Below, piece by piece: positions 24,062 through 36,361 of a stretch of 64,000 nt of DNA. Source of the DNA: Lathyrus oleraceus (taxonomy: Eukaryota > Streptophyta > Magnoliopsida > Fabales > Fabaceae); NCBI RefSeq assembly GCF_024323335.1, contig NC_066583.1:367905877-367969876 (forward strand), read 5' to 3'. The notes under the pieces were generated by a model. That model was given only the letters and a program-made list of their open reading frames with translations. It ran no database searches and was not told the origin of the DNA. The position numbers were made by a program, and so were the translations under genes. The number at the start of each line of letters is the position of its first letter. Position 1 is the first letter of the stretch.

Positions 24062-24214
24062 TGTTGTAAATATTAGATTGTAAATAATTATTTCTATTAA
24101 TAATGAGGCCCATTAGTCAAAGCTCATTAGGTTTTCTATTCTCTCTTATTTAAAGCATGTAGATGTAACATGTAAGAATCACTTTTTAATATATCAGTAA
24201 AATATTTTACAACA
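24062..24214 (+). repeat. 3' LTR of copia-2
   Basis: 153 bp, collinear with 20115-20270; differences seen are GTAAATAGTAATT versus GTAAATAATT, TTAGTAAT versus TTAATAAT, and AGCCCATT versus AGCTCATT. Confidence 0.92.
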
Positions 24215-25093
24215 TAAGATTAACTCCATATTGTATAGGAATTCTTGCTCTCTTTAAAGTGTTCCTTTCGTAGTGATGGTGATTAGATGAAGCAGTATGA
24301 TTTATATTTGTTATATTTTTTTGTAAGAGGTGTAATTTGCCGAGAAGGATAATTTGCAATGGGAGTGACATGTTGAAGTAATGGCTGAGAGGGGTTAACA
24401 TTTTCCTTATTGTCGTGTATCGATTTTTTTTCCTATTCATTAAACATATTTTTCTTTTTTTTTTTCTAACAATAGAAGCAGGGGTTTCGTTGTAATTTAC
24501 ATAGCCACATTCCATTTCAGGTTTGCGTTTAACTAAAGAACAAAAGAAAAATATTGGTTAGTACCGTAGATACAGAAAACTGTATGAAAGTGTTACTATA
24601 TTTGTAAACTGTACATGGGAAAGTGGTGGGTATTCATAAAATTAACAGAAGTGTTGTCATTGAGAACTACTGAAACTATTACAAAATACATATGTAGTAT
24701 CAATTTCATGAAAACGATGAAAGAAGATAATATGTTTCAAAAATGTTAGAAACGTGAATTTGATAATAAAATGGTGTTGCTAGAGTTGATTGAAGGTGAA
24801 AACATGACTAACCTCATGTTGTAATACTGCTTAAGGTTGGAAAGTAATATTGAAATGTATGAAGAATCAATATAAGACATGAATAATTAGGAAAATGGTA
24901 TTGTGAAATAATGAAATGTTTAATCCATCGTATGTTAATTTTTTTGTTAAAAAGCCAAAAAGGTTTAACCCATGGTAACATTAATGTGTTTGTACTATTA
25001 CGAAAGAGTTGAGTAAATTACATGAGTACGTAAGTCGTTAAACTACAAAAAGCTGTAAGCAACCAGTTACATAGAAAATATTTGAAACTGCTG
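24215..25093. other. Intergenic DNA, nothing recognised
   Basis: AT-rich, with poly-T near 24430-24465. No domain, exon or repeat structure stands out. It may hold the decayed 3' flank of the RPA1-like pseudogene. Confidence 0.4.
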
Positions 25094-25453
25094 TTACTTC
25101 TCCAATTTGATAAGCTTGTTAAGTTTGGTGGAGGACTGTTCTCCCTCACAGAAGTCCTTTAAAGGTGTAGATTCGTTAGAAACACGTGGAGCAACCCTTT
25201 TTGATGTTGCAGTTGGCGTAATAGGTTATGGTTTATGCTTGGAGGTTACTTCAAGGTCCTGAAAGAAGTTTTGAAAAGTTAGTAAAATTAAAGCAACAAA
25301 GTATTGAAGGAATACAAAATGGTAATCAGATAGAACACTTTAAAAAAATTACAGCAACTACATCCTACTCTTCAATTTCCAAAGCCTCATAAACACTTTC
25401 ATTTATTTACAAAGGAATAAAATAAAAATCGAAATGAATTGTGCGAAACTGAT

Positions 25454-25510
<57 letters not shown>

Positions 25511-27726
25511 TGTAGACAAAGAAAATTAGATATTAAAGTAATCCATACCTGCATAATGTTTGGTGTCACAGTAGGTTGAGACGGTGTCTTATGACAGAGA
25601 AAATAAAATATGTAAGTTTAAATGGAAGAAGGTGATAGGTTGAAAAGACATAAATTGCTGGAAAACAATACCAATTATTGAATCCATGAACTCAATAGTC
25701 GTTTGATGACAGTTTCATCTTGATAGATAGAGACAACATGTGCATTCTTCCATGATGGTTTTCACTTGACCTTAAATGCAATCGTCAAACCCACCAAAGC
25801 ATCGAGTGCTATAGGATATTCTAGGGGTCGGTCACTTCATCCTATTTACTCCGTACTGTTCATAACACTCCAAATATAAGTTGATCGATATCCCTTAGCA
25901 ACCATCAGACGCTCATGACATTTATGTCATCAGACACTCATGACATACCTTGGCGAATACCAACCTCCGTGTGACAATTTCAGTTATTCATTTTTAGCTA
26001 CAGTTACACATTGAGTGATATGAAGGGAAAGTAAATAGAAAATAAAGGATTCCATTTTTTATTCTCATGACATACCAACGAATAGTAAGAAAAATGAGAT
26101 AAGAAAATTAGTTGTTATATATTTAAGTTTATAATCTGATTGAGAGGAAGAACTATAGTCTTATACATGAATTTGTCGTAAGGGCTAAGTTGAGAACTAC
26201 CAGAAGTTTGAGACCAGTTTTGTGATTGTGAAGTCATTGCTTGAATTAAAACTTCGATGAAATACATTTTCGGGATCCTAAGTCAAAATAAACATAAAGG
26301 GATTAGTATACAATTTTAAAAAAAATATGTATACTAAGTTATAATGAAAGTATAGTAGTTGTAGGAACGCAATACCTATTAAGAAAATATGTAATCTCAG
26401 GTAAATTGTCATTGATGTGCAACTTAGTTACATTGAATGTATTTGAAACACATAATGGATACTTTCCTACATGATAATTTAAGAGATTGATCATATGTGT
26501 TGTACCAAAAACACCAAAAACACGGTGATAAAAAGTTATATATTATGATAGAATTTAGACATTCCTCTTTGACCTTGGCGAATTGCAATAGAATAACCGT
26601 TGGTAAAGAGAAATCCTTCCAATGTTTATTGTAATCATAGAATTGCAATGTGTAACCCTCCCACAAGGTACAATTTATATTGTTGTTATTACATAGATAA
26701 AAATGAAGAAAGTTAGAAAAAGTTAAAATAACATGACAAACAAAATCAAATTATAATGGTGCAAGTTTGTTATAGACATACCCTAAATCCTTCAAGACCA
26801 AACTGATTTGTGGTTTTTTGATCTCAGTTAGAATTTTAGTGTAACCAATATAGGCATCCATTTCAATAACATCTGAGAAAAAAATGGAAGAAACGAAAGA
26901 ATGTTATACCGATAACTGAGTTACTGAATGAAGTTAAATACAAAATATTAAAATAAGTTGACGTCTTTGCGCAAACCTATTAAAACATCCTTTTTCCATT
27001 TCCCATATATAATATCAGCAAAAGGTGTGAAATTTAGGGTTTTAGGAGGCATGTCGTGTTTTTTTTGTAACATACAGATGTGCCACCAATGAAAACCAAG
27101 AGAAATTTGTGGTCAAAAGGCTTGAAGAACAGTTCATTCAACCACACTTGAAAATTCGCAAATGTATATGTGTTATTGACATTTAACACCGAATCAAAAG
27201 CTTGTTTATATATAATTGGAACTTTAACATGAATATCAGACACCTAAAATAAAAAGTATGTAATAAATTTGTATCATTTAGCGGCAAACAAACATAGTAA
27301 TGTATTAAATTGAGTTAGCAAAACATTTTAGAGATAAATAAAAAAGTAAAGACAAAGTTTTTACATGCAATCTTGAAAGAAGACATGAGAGATTTGTGTT
27401 AACCCTAACATTTAGAGATCACAAAAAATAACTGCAAATAAAGATAATTGTTTTGAAAGATTAACAGTTAAACATTGTAATAATTTTTAAAACTAAAATG
27501 ATCCAAATCCAAAAACGGAAAGTTGTTAAAATCTGAAAAACGTTTAACCTAAAAGACTGGGTGGTGAAGATTTTTTAAAATAACTCACTTCTTTATCGAT
27601 CACAATCATCTCGAAGTGTTCCTTATTATTTGAGACAATTGTCCATTTGTGATGGATTCTCACATCAATATTCCACGATTCTTTACTACCATTAATGTCC
27701 TTCACCAGCTCAAACGGTCTTTCCGT
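25094..27726 (-). pseudogene. RPA1-like OB-fold protein gene, decayed
   Basis: A multi-exon relic related to the large subunit of replication protein A, in the single-strand DNA-binding OB-fold form common in plants near Helitron-derived sequence. Exon 1, 27726-27589: ERPFELVKDINGSKESWNID then VRIHHKWTIV, donor GTGAGT; the expected ATG is ACG. Exon 2, 27243-26977: VKVPIIYKQAFDSVLNVNNT then YTFANFQVWL and LLVFIGGTSV, with a frameshift in a run of A near 27055 before LNFTPFADIIYGKWKKDVLI. Exon 3, 26872-26782: DVIEMDAYIGYTKILTEIKK. Exon 4, about 26690-26375: CTLWEGYTLQFYDYNKHW and PTVILLQFAKVKEE. Later pieces near 26270-26110 (SPYDKFMYKTIVLPL) and 25830-25690 (YPIALDALVGLTIAFKVK) carry stops, and the last exon, from about 25258, has TAA after SKHKP and ends LNKLIKLEK. 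A true RPA1 gene would be longer and better conserved. Confidence 0.75.
25456..25508. repeat. (AT)n microsatellite
   Basis: About 26 uninterrupted AT units inside an intron position of the RPA1-like pseudogene. Confidence 0.97.
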
Positions 27727-27877
27727 CTGGATGTCGAAAAGAAGAACAAGGGTCAGAATTTTCAGCGTTAGGGTTTGTTCGTAGAAGGAGAGATGGAGAG
27801 ATGAAGAAAGTGAAGAGAGATGAACAAGGGTTTGAATAAAACACAACAACAATGATATTTTAATGAACATCCGTTCA

Positions 27878-29351
27878 ACACTTCATTTTCTTAACATCAG
27901 ACAAAACCAATTCCCTTAATTGCTTCAACTTTCCCAGCTCTTGGATTAACTCCACTACTCTAAATAAACATTTGTTAGAGTTTGTAGGGATTTCATATCT
28001 CCGATACCATCTTTCAATCCAATCAAAGACATTTTTTTTGCCTAGAAAGTGACGCAGCTTTGTGAGCTTGCAAATCTCCTTTGGCATAGTATATTTTCTT
28101 ACTTGCCCTAAACATAAGGTTTCTAGGTTCTCGAGCATGCCAAATATGGATTTTGAAGATTCAAATTCAAATGGAGGATGGTCAATGAAACTGATAAACT
28201 TCAAGTGGATCAATCTTTCCAAATCATTTGGAACTTGGAGAAATCCAACATGCTCAATAGCAAGCACCTACAACATCCTGTACTTTGAAGGGATTGTTTT
28301 TACAAGGGATTGGGGTAATGTTTTGGATGTGAAAACAAACAGTGAATGAACTTTTGAGCTTTCAATACTTTCCACCAAATTATCAGAATCGGATGCTATT
28401 GATAGGCGTCGAACTATTACAGATGAAGATGACTGGCCATCCCCACTAATATTCTTACAAAAACTTAAATCCTCACATTTTTCAAGGATCATTGCATGCA
28501 CAAGATCATGAACACGACAACTTTCTGCTCTTCCATCAATACTCATCGAAACTACCTGCACCAAACTTCTACGGATCAACTCTATTAAATATCCTTCTGC
28601 AACTTCTTCTAAAGTGTGCACCTTATCGTCTTTTACAAACCCTTCAGCAATCCATTGTCTAATCAACATTTTTGCGTTAACTTTGTAGTCTTCCGGATAC
28701 ATACCAAAATATAACAAACATGGATTAAGATTGTAAGACAAATCATGGTAACTTAGAGCTAAAACCGATTTATCCTAGAATCTCTATTTAACTCAGAATT
28801 CACGTGTTCAATAAATCTATCCCATTCAAATTTATTTCTATCTTTCTGAGACAAAAGTCCACCGATGACTACAATCGCTAGTGGTAGTCCTTTGCATTTT
28901 TTCAATAATTTTGGAAGATATGTCCTTAAGATTTTCAGGACAATATCCGTTCAAATCATGAAATGCCTTCTTATTGAACAACTCTAAAGATTGGTCATCA
29001 TTTAAACTTTTTAGCTCAAGCACTTCAACAAAAGAAGATCTCTTACAAGCATTTGCAACATTAATGTTCCTTGTTGTGATTAATACCTTAGAACCATTTT
29101 TTTATCAATCATTGCAAATTCAATATCACCCCAAAAATTAATGTTCCATACATCATCAAACACAACAACATACCTTTTTCTCAGCAAGTAGTCTTTCACT
29201 TCATCAACTAATGATTTTCTATCCATTTCATGAATACTTTGAGGAGGATCATCTCCCGGTTGTTTGTAAAAATGGCACAAAATATCCCTCAACAACTTTT
29301 CAATATTGTATGACTGTCTGTAATCCAGGCATGACAGTCGAAGTGATTAAC
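27878..29351 (-). pseudogene. CC-NBS-LRR resistance gene, 3' part (kinase-2 to LRR)
   Basis: Continues the gene at 54127-54810 after the copia insertion. From 29351 leftward: RNBS-A region (NHFDCHAWIT), then KRYVVVFDDVW (kinase-2), GSKVLITTRN (RNBS-B), LKSLNDDQSLELFNKKAF (RNBS-C), KGLPLAIVVIGGLLS (GLPL), CLLYFGMYPEDYKV (RNBS-D), CRVHDLVHAMIL (MHD-type), then leucine-rich segments (DLERLIHLKFI, MLENLETLCLG, LTKLRHF, LGKLKQLRELVLSDV). Breaks: frameshifts near 29305, 29105, 28895 and 28770, mostly in runs of A or T, and TAG at 28268-28270 at the start of the LRR. The LRR is cut off at about 27878, where it meets the leader of the RPA1-like relic. NLR proteins are cytoplasmic immune receptors; this copy cannot encode one. 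Confidence 0.9.
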
Positions 29352-29866
29352 TGTTGTAATTTATTAAATACAAGTGTGTTCCAAAATGACAAATGGTAGA
29401 AGTGAGTTAATGCTAATAAATGCATGAGATAATTCTTCATGAATTTTGAATTTTGAATTTTGAATTTTGAATTCGGAGATTGTAACTCTTCATGAGATGT
29501 TGCAAAGGCGAAACCATGCAACTGTTAGTGAAACATGCTGCAGGCCAACCATTATGATTATTGGAAAAGGACATTGCTTCACCAAGGGTCGCTACCTTGT
29601 GAAACAATATTAACATGGCCTATAAAAGCATAAATCCGGATTCAGAAAAAAAACACACAAAATCCTAAAATCCTCTAAATAATTCCAGACGCTCTTCGCT
29701 GCATTCGGGTTTTCGCCGGTCTTGCGCAAACTCGATAAGGCTGAATTATCCTGGGTATTCCTGCATCAAAACTCTAAGACAATCGAGAGTGCTTGAAATA
29801 CTATAAGGAAAGTGTTGCGTTCACGATTCAAGCCTGGATCCCTTTAATCTTTCCGAAATTTCTAAC
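29352..29866 (+). repeat. 5' LTR of copia-3
   Basis: 515 bp, TGTTGTAATTT...TTTCTAACA. Contains four tandem copies of TTTTGAA (GAATTTTGAATTTTGAATTT near 29440-29470), one or two more than the 3' LTR, and a TATAAAAGC promoter element near 29621. Confidence 0.93.
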
Positions 29867-29887
29867 AGTCTTATAGTATCTCAAATC

Positions 29888-30867
29888 ATGGAAATCGACG
29901 CTTCTGTTTCAAGCATCAAACTGATGAACCAGGACCTTGTTAAGTTAGATCGTTTCGATGGAACAAACTATACCCGCTGGCAAGACAAAATGACATTTCT
30001 CCTGACCGCCCTGAAAATTCAATATGTCTTGGATCCTGATCTGGAGGCAATTCCAGAACCAACTGAGAATGACACTGATGAAGTAAAAAAGGAGAGAAGG
30101 AAACGAAAAGAAGATGAACTGCTTTGTCGTGGACACATCTTGAACACATTATCTGATCATCTCTATGATCTCTACACCAATACTGCATCCGCAAAGGAAA
30201 TCTGGAACGCACTCGAATTCAAATTCAAGGCCGAAGAAGAAGGTACGAAAAAGTTTTTAATATCTAAATACTTTGATTTTAAGATGTTGGATTCCAAGCC
30301 GATTCTTGCACAAGTACACGAGTTACAGGTTCTCGTGAATAAAATAAAAGCCGTGAAAATTGACATTCCTGAAGCATTCCAAGTCGGTGCAATATTAGCA
30401 AAATTGCCACCTTCGTGGAAAGGATACAGAAAGAAATTGTTGCATAGTTCTGAGGACTTTTCTTTGGAGAAACTTCAGAAACACCTTCATATCGAGGAGG
30501 AAACGAAGGATCGAGAAAAAACTGAGTCTGGTGGATTTGCTAAAGCAAATGTTGTTGCCGCTAAAGGAAAGAAAAAATATGATGGCATGAAAAACCATCT
30601 CGGCCCAAGGAAAGAACACAACAAGTTCAAAATTTCTGGCGGACCAAAAGGTACTAAAAATGGTTGTTATGTATGTCGCAAACCCGAACATTATGCTCGA
30701 GATTGCAGGCACAATAAGTCCAAAAATGAGGTCAATGTTGTTCATGTCGATGACGACATAATCGCTACGGTAAGCGAAATTATGGCAATCAAAGGCAAAG
30801 TGCAAGGATGGTGGTATGACACATGTGCAACTGTGCATGTATCTTATGAAAAAACAACATTCAAAAC
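29888..30867 (+). pseudogene. Copia-3 gag and start of protease
   Basis: ATG at 29888. Gag-like core LDRFDGTNYTRWQDKMTFLL, LSDHLYDLYTNTASAKEIWN and LPPSWKGYRKKLLHSSEDFS; a CCHC knuckle CYVCRKPEHYARDC in which the usual Gly is Glu; then protease WWYDTCATVHVSYE, where the usual catalytic D-S/T-G reads DTC. The frame is cut at 30867 by the Ogre-like insertion and resumes at 50118. The domain order and spacing match the TNT1-type copia elements. Confidence 0.9.
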
Positions 30868-32884
30868 TGTAACACCTCAAAATTTGCCCTCCTCTCTTGG
30901 GACTAGCTTAACATATTGCATATCATTTTTAGGTCATTAGGCATTGCATATTTGCATATCATATGGCAACATTGAGCAAGTCATCCTCCTAAGTCCTGAT
31001 CAGAAGATAAAGAGGTTAAGATGCAAGCTAAGGTTTCATGGACTGATCATTAATCATCTGAGGATGTGTGTTTCAAATTAGGGTTTCTTGATTCTCAAGA
31101 AGGTTGAGCTTTGTCTTGGTTGGAATGATACATCATCATCATCATGGTCTTGATATCATCCAAGAGATTGATCAGATACCTTGGGATTAGGGTTTTGACC
31201 ACTGGTCAACCCTAATCAGTTGAATCATCTGCATTGGGCCAGTCAGGGCTTGGCAAGGAGATGGGGTTTTCAATGGATATGGGGATCATCATATGTTTAT
31301 ATTGAGCTTATGGAAGCTAGGGTTACATGGTTGAGCCATTTCACCAGAAGATTGAGGCTCAACTTGATCAGTGCATAGCCAGATTCATCTGTCAGTCAGA
31401 AAAGTCAACTGTGGTCAACTGTGCCTGAATTGATGGATTTGGAGGAGGGAGAGGGTTAGAGACACTTCATTCATGTCCAAACAAGTTTCATTTGACATTT
31501 CAAACATCAAGAATGAAGAAAATAAAGTCAGATGGAAACTTTCCAAAAATAGAAAGTGACTTGTAATTGAAAACTGCCAAGAATGGAAAGTTTTTCTCCT
31601 TAAAATTACATGTCCAAAAATGCTTCAAATGAAATTTTATTCAACATGAAAGTTGTAGATCTTGCTTTCACCTTTCCAAAAAGTCCAAGAACATGAATTT
31701 CTCATTTGTGGTTGGCAAGTTATGGATTGATCATTGTCCAAAAAAGTTGAACTTCAAAGTGGCATAACTTTTGATTCACAAGGCCAAATTGAGTTAGGTT
31801 TCTTTGAGCAAACTCCATTTGACATGTACTATCATGATCCATCATCACATTTCATCAAAACTCATCACATAAAAAGGCCATTTTTCAAGTGGACTTAATT
31901 TTAAAAAGTGGAGGGAAAAAGTGATTTTGCAAAATATTCATTGTTTTCACATGATTCCTTTTGCACTAGCTCACATACACCATTTGCAACTTGCTGCAAC
32001 AAAGAATTTTCACTGTTACATTGGTTTGGCATAAGTGAGGTGAAATTACCAATTGTCCATTTAGCATAAAAATGCATTTTCACTAATCCATGTGCATTAA
32101 CACTAATTAGGATTAGAATCATGATTAACATCACATATATATTGCTAATCATAACTGTTTTTTGATTAACCATAACAGAATTTCAGATCTAGATCCAAAA
32201 TTGCACAATTCTCTCAACTTTTCATCTTCACTTTTTTTGCAATTTCTTCAAAAACCTTGCTTAGATCTTCATTGTTTCATCATCTACAATCATTATTGAA
32301 GCTAATTGAAGCAAGAATTCATCATTTCCAAGCCAAATTTTGGACTGTTAAAGTGAGGTGCAACAATGGCAATTCAAGATTTCATCAAGATCGTGCGTAA
32401 TTGAGCAACAAGACTTGTTCCATTCACTTCTACAAGCATCATAGAAGTTCTGTTTTCACATTTCGAAGCCTAAAACGCGCAATTCACAACTGTCATCATC
32501 TTGAAGGTCAGATTTCGACCTTAATAATTCTTGAATTTGTTTGGTGCTTCTTGTAGATCTTGTTTAGTAGAGAATTCTGCACTTTGAACCACTAAATTTG
32601 GTTGAGAAACGAGGAAGTTATGATGATTTGAAGTTTTGTGCACAAACATGTTTTGCTTCGATTTTTTTTATTTAGCAAGAATTAGATCAAAATAATTATG
32701 GATTCATGATGTACGTTGAAAGACCTTTCCGTTGATATAAAGTTTGTGTGATTTGGTGATAAAAAGTTCTTGAGTGATGAACTGTATGAACATGATGAAG
32801 AACGCGTGAAAATTTCTAGAAAATATACTTTGATCCAATTTTTCGTGATTTGCCATGCTGATTGTTGTTCGTGGTACTGTAGCG

Positions 32885-32955
32885 CGGCCTCCTTGGCCTA
32901 GCGGTTAGTGAGAATGCCTGTGACCACTACGTCCAAGGTTTGATACCTGGAGCAC
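32885..32955 (+). repeat. tRNA-like segment with Pol III A and B boxes (5' LTR)
   Basis: A-box-like TGGCCTAGCGG at 32894-32904 and B-box-like GGTTTGATACC at 32937-32947, 43 bp apart, as in tRNA genes and SINE heads. The arms do not fold into a clean cloverleaf by eye, so this is a tRNA-derived relic rather than a functional tRNA gene. Confidence 0.55.
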
Positions 32956-33000
32956 GCGTTTCTTTTATTTATTTTCACTTGCTATTGGCCAAAACGACGT

Positions 33001-33964
33001 AGTTTTGTAGCGCATGGAACAAGCTTCGATTCCTTGCCACGCCATTTCCACTTTTTGCCTTGCCATTTATTTCCACATGTACACATGATTCCACATGCTT
33101 CCTTTTCTTGTTTTTTTTAATTTTTTTTTCAACATTAAAAAATCCATATCTCATCCAATTTTTGTCCAAATAATGTGAGATTTTTTGTGGAATGATCCTT
33201 GTAGTCTCTAGTTTTTTATGGTGATTTTTCCAGAATTTATGCACGTGTGGATTTTGAAAATGCCTAGGGTTTGCTTTGATATGTCATTTTGTGCACCATG
33301 CTTACTCTTTTGCTCATAAAATGATGATGCTTAATTAGAAATTCATGAAATATTTTGTGCTTAAACCAGGAATGTTCCTGGTCATTTTGATATGTGGTTT
33401 GTAATTTTTGAGTTCCTGGATTGAGAGTTATGACATGATCTTTGGAGGTGTGACATTTTGTATCACACCATGTCCTGTGCATAGTTTTGTAGCGCATGGA
33501 ACAAGCTTCGATTCCTTGCCACGCCATTTCCACTTTTTGCCTTGCCATTTATTTCCACATGTACACATGATTCCACATGCTTCCTTTTCTTGTTTTTTTT
33601 TATTTTTTTTTCAACATTAAAAAATCCATATCTCATCCAATTTTTGTCCAAATAATGTGAGATTTTTTGTGGAATGATCCTTGTAGTCTCTAGTTTTTTA
33701 TGGTGATTTTTCCAGAATTTATGCACGTGTGGATTTTGAAAATGCCTAGGGTTTGCTTTGATATGTCATTTTGTGCACCATGCTTACTCTTTTGCTCATA
33801 AAATGATGATGCTTAATTAGAAATTCATGAAATTTTTTGTGCTTAAACCAGGAATGTTCCTGGTCATTTTGATATGTGGTTTGTAATTTTTGAGTTCCTG
33901 GATTGAGAGTTATGACATGATCTTTGGAGGTGTGACATTTTGTATCACACCATGTCCTGTGCAT
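33001..33964 (+). repeat. Tandem duplication of 482 bp inside the LTR
   Basis: 33001-33482 and 33483-33964 are near-identical, each starting AGTTTTGTAGCGCATGGAAC and ending CATGTCCTGTGCAT. The same duplication is present in the 3' LTR, so it predates this insertion. Confidence 0.93.
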
Positions 33965-36154
33965 CTTCTTGATTTTATTTGCTATGCTTATTGAACTTGA
34001 ATTGAGCTGGATTTTTGCATGAGGATACTTGTGAATGTTGAGAATGTATGTGAAGTTTTCTAGAATTTTTGAATCCATTTCCTATTTGATTGGGATTTTA
34101 TTTGCTGTTTAGCCATTTGTGAACTTTTTGTGAGACATGTTTGTATTTGATTTGTGAAATTCTGGTTATTAATTGGATGGATTTGAAATTTGGCATGTGT
34201 ATTGTAGACATCTTAAACTTCATTTTGGTTTTGGTCTCATTCATTTATCATGTTTGGTTGCTGTTTTATGGTTGCTTGAAGTTGGGATACCAATTGTGGT
34301 CTAGTTTGAGCTTGCTTTTGCCTACCATGACTTAGTGAATTTAATTTCCGTACTTCCTCTTATCCAATTGCCATGAAATTTGGTATGTTTCTCATTGAAT
34401 GTGTTCTATTTGAGCTTGAATTTTCTTGGAATTGTTTGAGCTATTTTGATATTGATATGATTGTGATCATTCTGTTTGCTCCAATGTGATTCCAACTTGC
34501 CTAGTTTGACATGTTTTGTGTATGAAATGGATTTGGTGCATAGTTTTGATGTGAGACCAACTGGACCTTATTCTTGATTGATTAATCTTTGTTTTGGTTA
34601 ATTTTCACTTGCTGTTTTGAATTTTTCACCTCCTTTTGACCCTAGGCTTGTCCTAGTGGTCTTGCTTCTCATGTTTGAGTTTGCTTTTCAGGTTGAAGAG
34701 CAATTGCTTTAAGGAGATTGATTCAAGTTGATTGAATTTGGTTATTTGTTATGAACTAACTTGTTCTATTTTGTAGGATGCTTAGCTCACTTGCTTTGGG
34801 CTTGTGCTTTGCACATGTGATTGATTGTGTTGATTGTTGGTTCTTATCTGTTTGTTTTGACTTTGTGATTGGTATACTGATTATATTTGATTGATTTCAG
34901 GTACATTAGTTGCTAATAGTTCCTTGAGAACTTGCTTGTGCTGTTGCTTGATTGTGTTAACCAATTGAGGTAGAATTTCTTTTCTCCATGTAGTCTGGAA
35001 GACCTGGCCTGTTACTTGGCCAGGCACCTGTCTGAAGTCCTCCTTAAGAGGCAATGTTTGTGCTTGTTTATTTTTGTCCCCAAGCAGGAAAAGACCTTTG
35101 TTAAGGCAATTGGCAGACACAAGAGGTGTGTAGTCCACCTCCTTCTATTCTGTTGAGTCGTCCCTTGGCTCACATCACATGTTGATGCCTTGTGGATCCT
35201 AACCCAAGATCCATGTACAGTTGTACAGTTGAGTCAGTGTCATAAATGTAGAAGGGTTCCCACTTTCTGGACCCACACTTCTTTGTCTGAAGCTCTCCCT
35301 GGCCAGGGATAAGAGCTGTGAGGCACACCCCTCACTCTCATTTCATCTGGCTTCACCCTGACTCCCAATGTCAGGGTTAAGAGCTAACATCACCTGATAC
35401 AGTTGTGTTGCTTTTGCAACTTAACCCTTGATTGAGCCCACCATGTCTGGATATAGTGTGTGCTAATTGCGAATGCTTGCTTTGTTTTGATTATGCTTGC
35501 ATGTTTTGCTTTGCCTGTTTAGGATTAGCTTGCTGCCTGAGCAAGATAGATAGAAACCATAACATAGGGCAATGATGCATGATAACATCTAGGCTCGAGT
35601 ACAGCTCCCTAGTATTGTGTCTCCCTCTGTTATCTGGTTAGGCTAGCCTTTCTCCCCTGTTAAGGGGAACTACGTCGCCCTGATCCTTATACCAGATGAG
35701 GTACGTAGGCAGGAGACTGTGCGAGGTCTCTCCGGGCACCTTTTTTCTTTTTTGTGTGTGTTTGCTTGACAGCTGCTAGGCTCGAGTTCCCGACTCCTTA
35801 GTAGCTTGTTTGCTTGTTAACCCTCTTGTGTGTCAGGATATGGATGTAAGCCCAGCGATTGGTTGTCCGTATCCTGAGTGTGTTTGTTTGGTTCGGAAGC
35901 CGATGTAAGTCCAGCGATTGGCGTTCAGGTTCCAGGTTTGCATGTGTTTGTGTGTGTCTTGTTTGGCGTGCGTGAGCCGAACTACGGTCGCTCTGATTCT
36001 CGTTCCAGACGAGATACGTAGGCATAGGACGCGATGTCCTAGCGAGCCCTCTCCCCTCTTCCTCCACCTGTGTTGTTTTCGGTGTGTATGTGTGATGTTT
36101 GTTTTAGCAACCTTAACCTATCTTTTGAGCGTGGATCCCGTCGAGTACGACGGA

Positions 36155-36185
36155 TGCGTAGGGGTGCTAATACCTTCCCTACGCA
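36155..36185 (+). promoter_or_regulatory. Hairpin near the 3' end of the LTR
   Basis: TGCGTAGGG (36155-36163) pairs perfectly with CCCTACGCA (36177-36185) across a 13-base loop. Conserved in the other LTR at 49930-49960. Possible RNA structure in the R/U5 leader; function is inferred. Confidence 0.6.
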
Positions 36186-36343
36186 TAACTGACTCCTAAT
36201 CCCATTCTCTTTGGTCGCGAGACCATGCTTTTTCCAGGTTTACTTCGAGCGTTTCCTTTCCCTCTTTTGGGATAAATAACGCACGGTGGCGGCTCTGTGT
36301 TGTTTTGTTTTAGCCCGCCGGTTGTTTTTTGCGGATGCGACAG

Positions 36344-36361
36344 CTGGCGACTCTGCTGGGG
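36344..36361 (+). promoter_or_regulatory. Primer-binding site, tRNA-Arg type
   Basis: TGGCGACTCTGCTGGGGA, one base after the LTR end. This is the primer site described for Ogre elements of legumes. Confidence 0.8.

Larger units (their letters stand above)
20115..24214 (+). mobile_element. Ty1-copia element lacking most of gag (copia-2)
   Basis: A 4100-bp element with very short LTRs (20115-20270, 156 bp; 24062-24214, 153 bp), ends TGTTGTAAAT and TTTACAACA, and a perfect duplication TAAGA (20110-20114 and 24215-24219). The initiator tRNA-Met primer site TGGTATCAAGAGC starts at 20271, directly after the 5' LTR, and a polypurine tract GAGGGGGAG lies at 24053-24061, directly before the 3' LTR. 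The LTRs differ by a 3-bp indel and two substitutions seen. It inserted in intergenic DNA. Confidence 0.95.
30868..36342 (+). repeat. 5' LTR of the Ogre-like element
   Basis: 5475 bp. Contains a tRNA-like segment (32885-32955), a 482-bp tandem duplication (33001-33964), two copies of an ATGTAAGYCCAGCGATTGG motif (about 35845 and 35905), and a 9-bp hairpin (36155-36185). Its small ORFs recur in the other LTR and have no recognised domain. Confidence 0.93.

Noticed and set aside
32885..32955. Functional tRNA gene
   Set aside because: A and B boxes are present, but acceptor and anticodon arms do not pair well by eye, and it lies within LTRs.
31901..34335. ORFs in the Ogre-like LTR (repeated at 45676-48110)
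   Set aside because: They recur only because the LTR and its 482-bp unit are duplicated; composition is low-complexity and no domain is seen.
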